The notes beneath the pieces are model-generated. The model was not told where the DNA came from, ran no database searches, and worked only from the letters and a program-made list of their open reading frames with translations. Shown here piece after piece: positions 1-4,535 of a stretch of 6,985 nt of DNA. Numbering within the stretch: position 1 is the stretch's first letter; the number at the start of each line of letters is the position of its first letter. Source of the stretch: DASROJ01 sp035646975 (GTDB lineage Bacteria; Acidobacteriota; Polarisedimenticolia; JACPZX01; DASXTC01); NCBI GenBank assembly GCA_035646975.1, contig DASROJ010000074.1:1-6985 (forward strand). The letters run 5' to 3'. The translations under genes were made by a program, and so were the position numbers.

Positions 1-258
1 GCGCAGTCCTGCCGCCTCGAGCGTGATGAGAACCGGCAACGGCGGCTCCCCGTCTCGTGGCGAGCCCGCCAGCCGCGCGCAGGCCGCCTGTGCGCTGTCG
101 ACCTCGAATCCAAGCGGCGCTTCTTCGCGTGTTGACGTCGGGACAGCTTGCGCCGCGGGAGGGTTGCCGGCACCGGGCGCGGCAAGAAACGATGAGGCGG
201 TGGCAAGCCACATGAAGATGATCGTCACGCCACGGGCGATTCGAGATCCTGTCCTCAC
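1..258 (-). CDS. Exported protein of unknown function, N-terminal part (runs off left edge)
   Basis: Reading leftward from a GTG at 258-256 gives 86 open codons to the window edge, with strong G/C third positions. The start of the protein is a textbook Sec signal peptide. Its n-region is basic (MRTGSRIARG, three Arg). A hydrophobic core follows at about residues 11-27 (VTIIFMWLATASSFLAA). A likely signal peptidase I site is AQA after residue 38. No lipobox Cys follows the core, so a periplasmic or secreted protein is more likely than a lipoprotein. The mature part seen (about 48 residues, one Cys) begins Pro/Ala-rich, then contains FEVDSAQAACARLAG; I do not recognise a family. A second in-frame GTG at residue 11 would lose the basic n-region, so I prefer 258. 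No Shine-Dalgarno precedes the GTG; a -10 box sits 6 nt before it, suggesting a leaderless mRNA. The downstream fold and function cannot be seen. Confidence 0.62.
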   Translation of the reverse strand, partial: MRTGSRIARGVTIIFMWLATASSFLAAPGAGNPPAAQAVPTSTREEAPLGFEVDSAQAACARLAGSPRDGEPPLPVLITLEAAGLR

Positions 259-264
259 GCGGCA

Positions 265-270
265 AGTATA
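265..270 (-). promoter_or_regulatory. -10 box of the exported-protein gene (leaderless arrangement)
   Basis: On the minus strand TATACT (5 of 6 to TATAAT) lies at 270-265, six bases before the GTG at 258. Transcription would therefore start at or within a base or two of the start codon. I find no good -35 at 16-18 bp spacing. The match is one short hexamer, so this is suggestive only; its position and the missing Shine-Dalgarno support each other. Confidence 0.42.
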
Positions 271-310
271 GTGGCCGGCATCCTCTCGCGCAGGAAGCGC
301 GCCCTGCCTG

Positions 311-340
311 TTGTCCGGCGGCCCCGGATGGGCGTATGAT
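311..340 (+). promoter_or_regulatory. Candidate rightward promoter in the gene-poor region
   Basis: TTGTCC (311-316, 4 of 6 to TTGACA) and TATGAT (335-340, 5 of 6 to TATAAT) are separated by 18 bp. The promoter would be divergent from the exported-protein gene and would read into the small ORF that is open from 340 to 633. Predicted start of transcription is near 347. Weak -35, good -10; a chance match is possible. Confidence 0.33.
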
Positions 341-417
341 GCCGTTGGTCCCCTTCCAATCCGCAGGCCGCCTACAGCCTGATTGGCTGCCCCTGCTATC
401 CCCCGCCACCGCCCGAG

Positions 418-633
418 TTGTACGTCTACTCGACCAAGCTCGATCTGAGCCAGTTTGCCGGCAACTTCGTCTCGCTTCGCGGGTCGTACCAGACGGGGAA
501 TTGCCAGGTCAGGCTGTTCCAGGTCAAGAAGGCCACCGTGATGCCGCCCATCTCCTGCCCCTGCCCGGCGTCGAGCAGCGTGTCGGCAGAACCGGCGCCG
601 TCGGACATCACACGGATGCGCTGCGAACCTTGA
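418..633 (+). CDS. Small hypothetical ORF with no convincing start
   Basis: The frame is open from 340 to a TGA at 631-633. Its codons carry mostly G/C third positions, and the text looks like folded protein: alternating beta-like segments around YVYSTKLDLSQFAGNF and GNCQVRLFQVKKATV, then a CPCP motif and a Ser/Ala/Pro-rich tail. The only standard start in the open frame is the TTG at 418, which has no ribosome-binding site and cuts into the protein-like part. Upstream in the same frame is LIGCPCYPPPPPE, where LIGC would fit a lipobox, but no hydrophobic signal core precedes it. An in-frame ATG at 328 is blocked by a TGA at 337. The gene may therefore be a 5'-truncated or frameshifted remnant, or start at a CTG (379). 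I do not recognise a family; an OB-like small beta domain is a guess. Confidence 0.4.
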   Translation: MYVYSTKLDLSQFAGNFVSLRGSYQTGNCQVRLFQVKKATVMPPISCPCPASSSVSAEPAPSDITRMRCEP

Positions 634-687
634 CCGGGAAGGCGGGATGGCTGCTCCTCATCCGGTCTCCTCGAACAGCTTGAGATT

Positions 688-849
688 CGGCCAGGCGCGC
701 TTCCGCGGCGAGCAGGTTCTGCAAAGAGCTCCGGGTACCTTCGACAGCGGTCCGCCGAGGTCGATTGCCGGGTCAGGGGGCAACGGAGCCGGGACGAAGG
801 CCCGATATCCCGTCGGCTGCTGGAGGTAATTCCCGGCGCGGTTCCGCAT
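688..849 (-). pseudogene. Fic-family protein remnant (N-terminal region, internally deleted and frameshifted)
   Basis: From an ATG at 849-847 the minus strand reads MRNRAGNYLQQP and then GYRAFVPAPLPPDPAID. This is the characteristic N-terminal segment of Fic (AMP-transferase/filamentation) proteins, where Gly-Tyr-x-Ala-Phe-x-Pro and Pro-Leu-Pro-Pro-Asp-Pro are highly conserved. In this frame the similarity ends near 757. In a different frame, from about 751 to 690, the strand reads AVEGTRSSLQNLLAAEA. This matches the next conserved Fic block, usually written S-x-I-E-G-T-x-S-S-L-x-D-L-L-x-A-E. In intact proteins several dozen residues (the A-L-G-x-L-D-G and P-N-P-D stretch) lie between these blocks; here they are gone and the frame changes. 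The catalytic HPFxxGNGR domain is absent from the window. The remnant begins about 20 bases after the tRNA-Gly 3' end. It is non-functional as Fic; family call from memory of the motifs. Confidence 0.78.
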
Positions 850-869
850 GCTCTGGGCCAGCAACTTCT

Positions 870-944
<75 letters not shown>

Positions 945-966
945 CCCGTCCGGCTGGAACGGCTCG

Positions 967-972
967 ATCCTA
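967..972 (-). promoter_or_regulatory. Possible extended -10 for tRNA-Gly
   Basis: On the minus strand TGC-TAGGAT occurs between the alcohol dehydrogenase stop and the tRNA; TAGGAT at 972-967 is 4 of 6 to TATAAT with an extended TGn. A start near 960 would give a 5' leader of about 16 nt. I see no good -35, which would fall inside the end of the dehydrogenase gene. Weak evidence. Confidence 0.28.
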
Positions 973-984
973 GCACAAGGCCGC

Positions 985-2088
985 TCAGGCATCGAAAACG
1001 ATGAGCGTGCGAATGACGTCTCCGGTGGCAAGGTCGGCAAACGCTTCGTTGATTTCACTCAACGGGCGCCTGCGGCCGATCAGCTCGTCGAGCTTCAGTC
1101 GTCCTTCGACGTAGAGATCGATCAGCTTCGGCATGTCGCGCTGCGGAACGCAGCCGCCGTAATAGGCGCTGGTAAGCAGCTTGTCCGAGCGGGTGAAGGT
1201 GCCGGCGCCCAGGTGAATCGATTCTGCGTGGCCGCCCAGTCCGACGAGCACGATCGTGCCGCCACGTCGAGCGGCCTCGATCGCCTGGCCCATCGTCGCC
1301 GGGTTGCCGATCGCCTCGAAGGCATAGTCGGCTCCCCGCCCCCCCGTCAGCTGCCGCACCACTTCCACCGGGTCCCTGCCGGAAGCGTCGACGACATCGG
1401 TCGCGCCCAGATCGCGCGCGATGGCGAGACGGGCCGGGTTGCGATCCACGGCGATGATCCGCTCGGCGCCGGACAGAAGACAGCCCTGCACGATGTTGAC
1501 CCCCACGCCGCCGCAGCCGAACACAACCACGCTGGCTCCCGGTGCGACCTTGGCCCGGTACAGGGCGGCCCCGACGCCGGTCGCCACCGCGCAGCCGACC
1601 AGGGCGGCAACCGCCAGCGGCACATCCTTCCTGATGGGCACGCAGCAGGACGCCGGCACGACGGCCTGTTCGGCAAACGACGCCAGCAGGCAATAGTGAT
1701 GCAATGGTCGGCCGTCCAGTTTCAGCCGCGTCGTGCCGTCGATCATCGTGCCATCCCAGACCGCCTTGATGAACGCTTCGCACTGCGCGGGCAGTCCGGC
1801 GCGGCAGTAAAAGCAGCTCCCGCATGACGGCGCCCAGGACAGGACCACGTGATCCGCCGGCTTGACGTGCGTCACACCCGGGCCCACCGCCGTGACGACA
1901 CCGGCTCCTTCATGGCCGCAAACCACGGGCATCGGATGTCGCGTGGCGCCGCTCATGACATGATGGTCGGAGCGACAGACACCCGAGGCCGCGATGCGCA
2001 CCTGCACCTCTCCGGCGCGCGGTGGCGACAGTGTCACGTCCTCGATCATGAGGGGAGTCCCCGGAGCGTGCAGAACGGCGGCTCTCAC
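985..2088 (-). CDS. Zinc-dependent alcohol dehydrogenase (medium-chain dehydrogenase/reductase family)
   Basis: A 367-residue zinc alcohol dehydrogenase, cytosolic, predicted to interconvert an alcohol and its aldehyde or ketone with NAD(H). Catalytic-zinc ligands are C38 (in GVCRSDHH), H59 with E60 (CGHEGAG) and C166 (LVGCAVATG). The structural zinc lobe is complete: C89-x2-C92-x2-C95-x7-C103. The Rossmann fold starts near residue 186 with VVVFGCGGVG (G191, G193, G196); the acidic D215 at the end of the second strand favours NAD over NADP. Length is normal for the class III-like and NDMA-dependent-like groups; the substrate cannot be told. Start: the frame is open further upstream, but the GTG at 2088-2086 yields VRAAVLHAPG, where the family begins, and overlaps the mnmA TGA as GTGA. 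No strong Shine-Dalgarno is visible, so translation probably depends on coupling to mnmA. Stop TGA at 987-985. It is last in the desulfurase-mnmA operon, and no link to tRNA thiolation is known to me. Confidence 0.93.
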   Translation of the reverse strand: MRAAVLHAPGTPLMIEDVTLSPPRAGEVQVRIAASGVCRSDHHVMSGATRHPMPVVCGHEGAGVVTAVGPGVTHVKPADHVVLSWAPSCGSCFYCRAGLPAQCEAFIKAVWDGTMIDGTTRLKLDGRPLHHYCLLASFAEQAVVPASCCVPIRKDVPLAVAALVGCAVATGVGAALYRAKVAPGASVVVFGCGGVGVNIVQGCLLSGAERIIAVDRNPARLAIARDLGATDVVDASGRDPVEVVRQLTGGRGADYAFEAIGNPATMGQAIEAARRGGTIVLVGLGGHAESIHLGAGTFTRSDKLLTSAYYGGCVPQRDMPKLIDLYVEGRLKLDELIGRRRPLSEINEAFADLATGDVIRTLIVFDA

Positions 2089-3206
2089 GCGCCCGACGCC
2101 ACGGTCTGGTTGCCGGCCGCCACGCGGCGCACGGCGTCGATCCATCCGCCGCCGATCACCAGGTCGCCCTGGTAGAAGACGGCGGCCTGCCCGGCCGAGA
2201 CGCTCCTCTGCGGCTCATCGAAGGTCACCGTGGCGCGCTCGCCCGTCTCGAGCGTCACTTTGGCCGGTGCGCCGGCGTGCCGGTATCTGACGCGCACGCT
2301 GGCTTCGAACCGTCCGCCACGCGGGCCGGTGGCATGACAGCGGACACCGGTCAAGCTGAGCCGATCGCAAAGAAGATCTTCTTCACCGCCGAGCACCACC
2401 CGGTTGCCGGGGGCATCCACCGCGACGACGTACAGTCTTTTCGAAGCGGCGACGCCCAGACCGCGACGCTGGCCCACCGTGTAGCCGGAAAGTCCGTCGT
2501 GACGTCCGAGCGTCTCGCCGCCGATGCCGACCATGGCTCCTTCAGGCTCGGCAAGCCCGCTGAGGGATGTCCGACGGCGCAGGAAATCGCGGTAGTCGCC
2601 CCCCTCGACGAAGCAGACATCCTGGCTTTCGGGCTTGCCCGCCGAGTCGAGCCCGAACCGGATCGCCTGCTCGCGGACCTGCCGCTTCGTCATGTCGCCG
2701 AGCGGAAACAGCGCCATGTCGAGCTGCTCCTGTGTCAGGTCGAACAGGAAGTACGACTGGTCCTTGGCCGGATCGGCCGCGCGCATCAGCCGACGATGGC
2801 CCGAAGCCGGGTCGTCCAGCAGCCGGGCGTAATGGCCCGTGGCCACGGCCTCGGCGCCGAGCGAGCGCGCCAGATCCGCCAGCGCTTCGAATTTCACATC
2901 GGCGTTGCAGCGGGCGCAGGGATTGGGCGTTCGTCCCACGCGGTATTCCTCGACGAAATAATCGAGCACGCGACGACTGAACAGCTCTTCCTTGTTGATG
3001 ACGTAATACGGAAAACCGAACAGGCTCGCCACACGCCGCGCATCCAGGAAGTCCTCCGGCGAGCAGCAGCGGGCCACACGCCCGGATTCGCTGTGATCGT
3101 ACAACTGCAGCGAGACGCCGATGACGTCGTGCCCGGCCGCAGCAAGCATCGCGGCCGCCACCGAGGAGTCGACGCCTCCCGACATTCCCACCAGCAGGCG
3201 CTTCAT
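2085..3206 (-). CDS. mnmA: tRNA-specific 2-thiouridylase MnmA
   Basis: MnmA adenylates C2 of the wobble uridine (U34) of tRNA Lys, Glu and Gln and replaces the oxygen with sulfur; cytosolic. The 373 residues are full length. The PP-loop ATPase signature is at residues 7-15 (GMSGGVDSS). CCSPEDFLDARRVA is at 47-60. The first catalytic Cys lies in GRTPNPCARCN (C97, C100), where C100 aligns with the E. coli catalytic C102. TGHYAR is at 123-128 and KDQSYFL at 148-154. The second catalytic Cys, which carries the persulfide, is C198 in ESQDVCF. The C-terminal beta-barrel region follows (VGQRRGLG; YRHAG). The first Cys pair is CxxC rather than the DxxC of E. coli. Start ATG at 3206-3204 follows GGGAGG by 6 nt and overlaps the desulfurase TGA as ATGA; the frame is open further upstream, but that part lies inside the desulfurase gene. 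The preceding gene is the likely sulfur donor. Confidence 0.98.
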   Translation of the reverse strand: MKRLLVGMSGGVDSSVAAAMLAAAGHDVIGVSLQLYDHSESGRVARCCSPEDFLDARRVASLFGFPYYVINKEELFSRRVLDYFVEEYRVGRTPNPCARCNADVKFEALADLARSLGAEAVATGHYARLLDDPASGHRRLMRAADPAKDQSYFLFDLTQEQLDMALFPLGDMTKRQVREQAIRFGLDSAGKPESQDVCFVEGGDYRDFLRRRTSLSGLAEPEGAMVGIGGETLGRHDGLSGYTVGQRRGLGVAASKRLYVVAVDAPGNRVVLGGEEDLLCDRLSLTGVRCHATGPRGGRFEASVRVRYRHAGAPAKVTLETGERATVTFDEPQRSVSAGQAAVFYQGDLVIGGGWIDAVRRVAAGNQTVASGA

Positions 3207-4396
3207 CCACGGCCTCCCGCCGGCGCGGGATGCGGCAGGCGCGCGGAAGCCTGGAGATCCCTCACGACCGAGGCGAGCGTCTCCACCAGCGCATCGATCT
3301 CCTCCAGGGTGTTGGTTGGACCCAGGCTGATGCGCAGGGTCGACGCGGCGTCCGCCTGGCTCAGTCCCATGGCCGCCAGCACGTGGGATGGACGGGCCGA
3401 GCCGGTGCTGCACGCTGAGCCGGTGGACAGGGCGAAACCTTCGAGGTCCATCCTGATGACGATCGTCTCACTGGCAACCGCGGGAAATGTCAGGCTGCTG
3501 GTGTTGGGAAGACGCGGCGCCTCGATTCCGTTGATGCGTGTCGCGGCAAGCCGATCGAGAAGGGCGCGCTCCATCCGATCGCGAAGCCCCGAGGGGTGCG
3601 CCCTTTCGAGTTCCCGGCCGGCCGCGCGCGCCGCCGCGGCGAACCCGGCGGCGAGCATCACCGATTCGGTTCCGGGCCGACGTCTGCGCTCCTGGCCGCC
3701 GCCCAGCAGCAGCGGCTTCATCGGGGCCGCCTCCCGTATCCACAACGCTCCGATGCCTGCCGGCCCGCCCAGCTTGTGCGACGAGACCGAGAGGTAGTCG
3801 GCTCCGACCCGCGCGGCCTCGAAAGGGATCCTCCCGATGGCCTGCACCGCGTCGACGTGCAGCGGCACGCCCGCATGACGTGTCACGGCGGCGATCTCCT
3901 CCGTGGGCTGGATCACGCCTGTTTCGTTGTTCGCGGCCATGATCGACACCAGCGCGGTATCGTGTCGCAACGCGGCGCGCACGGCGTCAGGATCGACCAG
4001 ACCCTGGCCATCCACCGGAAGGATCGAGAGCTTCCATCCGGTCGATTCGAGGTGCCGGCAGCACTCCAGGACAGCCGGGTGCTCCACGGCGCTGGTGACG
4101 AGATGGCCGGGCGCCCTTCCAGCGGCAGTCCAGGCGCGCGCGACCCCCTGGATGGCGAGATTGTCCGACTCGGTGCCACCCGACACGAAGACGACGTCGC
4201 CCGGCTCGACGCCCATCGCCGCGGCCACTTGCCGGCGGGAGTCCTCCAGCGCGAGGCGCGCCTCGTGTCCGAAAGCGTGCGGGCTGGAGGGATTTCCGAA
4301 AGCGTCCGCGCGGCGCATCGCAAGGTCGATGGCTTCGCGGGCCACGTCGCGCAGCGGCGCCGTGGCGTTGTTGTCGAGGTACACACGGCGTCTCAT
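3203..4396 (-). CDS. Cysteine desulfurase (NifS/IscS family), probable sulfur donor to MnmA
   Basis: A PLP-dependent aminotransferase-fold enzyme that converts L-cysteine to alanine and holds the sulfur as a persulfide; cytosolic, probably a dimer. The 397 residues are full length. The N-terminus YLDNNATAPL is typical. GNPSSPH is at 34-40 and SGGTESDNLA at 72-81. H106 (in EHPAV) stacks on PLP. NNETGV is at 156-161. D182 and Q185 (HVDAVQAIG) contact the cofactor, and the Schiff-base lysine is K208 in SSHKLGGPAG. The nucleophile is C329 in STGSACSTGSARPSHVL, on a longer loop of the group I (NifS/IscS) kind. Immediate coupling to mnmA (ATGA overlap) favours a dedicated role in tRNA thiolation as with Bacillus YrvO, though service to Fe-S assembly cannot be excluded; no iscU, iscA or iscR is in the window. 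Start ATG 4396-4394 has no Shine-Dalgarno; a GTG four codons later (4384-4382) is an alternative. First gene of the operon. Confidence 0.97.
   Translation of the reverse strand: MRRRVYLDNNATAPLRDVAREAIDLAMRRADAFGNPSSPHAFGHEARLALEDSRRQVAAAMGVEPGDVVFVSGGTESDNLAIQGVARAWTAAGRAPGHLVTSAVEHPAVLECCRHLESTGWKLSILPVDGQGLVDPDAVRAALRHDTALVSIMAANNETGVIQPTEEIAAVTRHAGVPLHVDAVQAIGRIPFEAARVGADYLSVSSHKLGGPAGIGALWIREAAPMKPLLLGGGQERRRRPGTESVMLAAGFAAAARAAGRELERAHPSGLRDRMERALLDRLAATRINGIEAPRLPNTSSLTFPAVASETIVIRMDLEGFALSTGSACSTGSARPSHVLAAMGLSQADAASTLRISLGPTNTLEEIDALVETLASVVRDLQASARLPHPAPAGGRG
3213..3218 (-). promoter_or_regulatory. Ribosome-binding site of mnmA
   Basis: GGGAGG on the minus strand, 6 nt before the ATG at 3206, inside the last codons of the desulfurase gene. 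It fixes the mnmA start over longer in-frame readings and is the clearest Shine-Dalgarno of the operon. Confidence 0.68.
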
Positions 4397-4406
4397 AGGG
4401 TCGCGC

Positions 4407-4415
4407 AGTTTATCA
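4407..4415 (-). promoter_or_regulatory. Candidate extended -10 promoter of the desulfurase-mnmA-ADH operon
   Basis: TGATAAACT on the minus strand is an extended -10 (TG-n-TAAACT; the hexamer 4412-4407 is 4 of 6 to TATAAT). I find no good -35 at the usual spacing. Predicted transcription start is near 4400, only a few bases before the ATG at 4396. This would make the operon mRNA almost leaderless, in line with the lack of a Shine-Dalgarno there. It lies back to back with the ileS promoter. Confidence 0.36.
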
Positions 4416-4422
4416 CGGCGTC

Positions 4423-4452
4423 TTGACAGCCCGAAAGGACGGCTGCTAAAGT
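4423..4452 (+). promoter_or_regulatory. sigma70-type promoter of ileS
   Basis: A perfect TTGACA (4423-4428), 18 bp spacer, and TAAAGT (4447-4452, 4 of 6 to TATAAT). Predicted transcription start near 4459 gives a 5' leader of about 77 nt before the ileS GTG. This is the strongest -35 in the window and is correctly placed in the divergent intergenic region. Confidence 0.6.
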
Positions 4453-4484
4453 TACGCGCTTCAGCAGGTTGCGCTCAACTCTCC

Positions 4485-4522
4485 CCATTGGCACTATGGG
4501 CCCCAATGGCCCAAATGGCCCC
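4485..4522 (+). repeat. ileS leader: competing short hairpins and a 9-nt tandem repeat
   Basis: CCATTGG (4485-4491) is the exact reverse complement of CCAATGG (4503-4509), a 7-bp stem with an 11-nt loop. TGGGCC (4497-4502) pairs exactly with GGCCCA (4508-4513), a 6-bp stem with loop CCAAT. The two stems share bases and cannot form together. AATGGCCCA (4505-4513) is followed directly by AATGGCCCC (4514-4522), 8 of 9 identical. The element lies in the untranslated leader just before the ribosome-binding site. A regulatory role is inference only; no U-run follows, so it is not a usual intrinsic terminator, and no T-box features are seen. Confidence 0.38.
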
Positions 4523-4525
4523 ACC

Positions 4526-4529
4526 GGAG
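4526..4529 (+). promoter_or_regulatory. Ribosome-binding site choosing the ileS GTG start
   Basis: GGAG (part of GGAGA) lies 6 nt before the GTG at 4536. The in-frame ATGs at 4506 and 4515 lack a purine-rich site at the right distance, so this site favours the GTG. Confidence 0.62.
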
Positions 4530-4535
4530 ACATTC

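Noticed and set aside
23..271. A plus-strand ORF of 82 codons at the left end
   Set aside because: The minus strand encodes a clear signal peptide over the same bases; the plus reading is Ala/Gly/Arg-rich shadow text.
287..301. Inverted repeat CGCGC-AGGAA-GCGCG between the two divergent candidate promoters
   Set aside because: Only 5 bp per arm and made of alternating C and G, expected by chance at this base composition; kept only as a weak operator possibility.
2277..3797. A 506-codon plus-strand open frame across mnmA and the desulfurase
   Set aside because: Shadow: it crosses two well-identified genes on the other strand and shows no recognisable domain.
4459..4535. T-box riboswitch upstream of ileS
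   Set aside because: The leader is about 77 nt, has no T-box consensus, specifier stem or terminator; T-boxes for ileS are mainly in Firmicutes and Actinobacteria.
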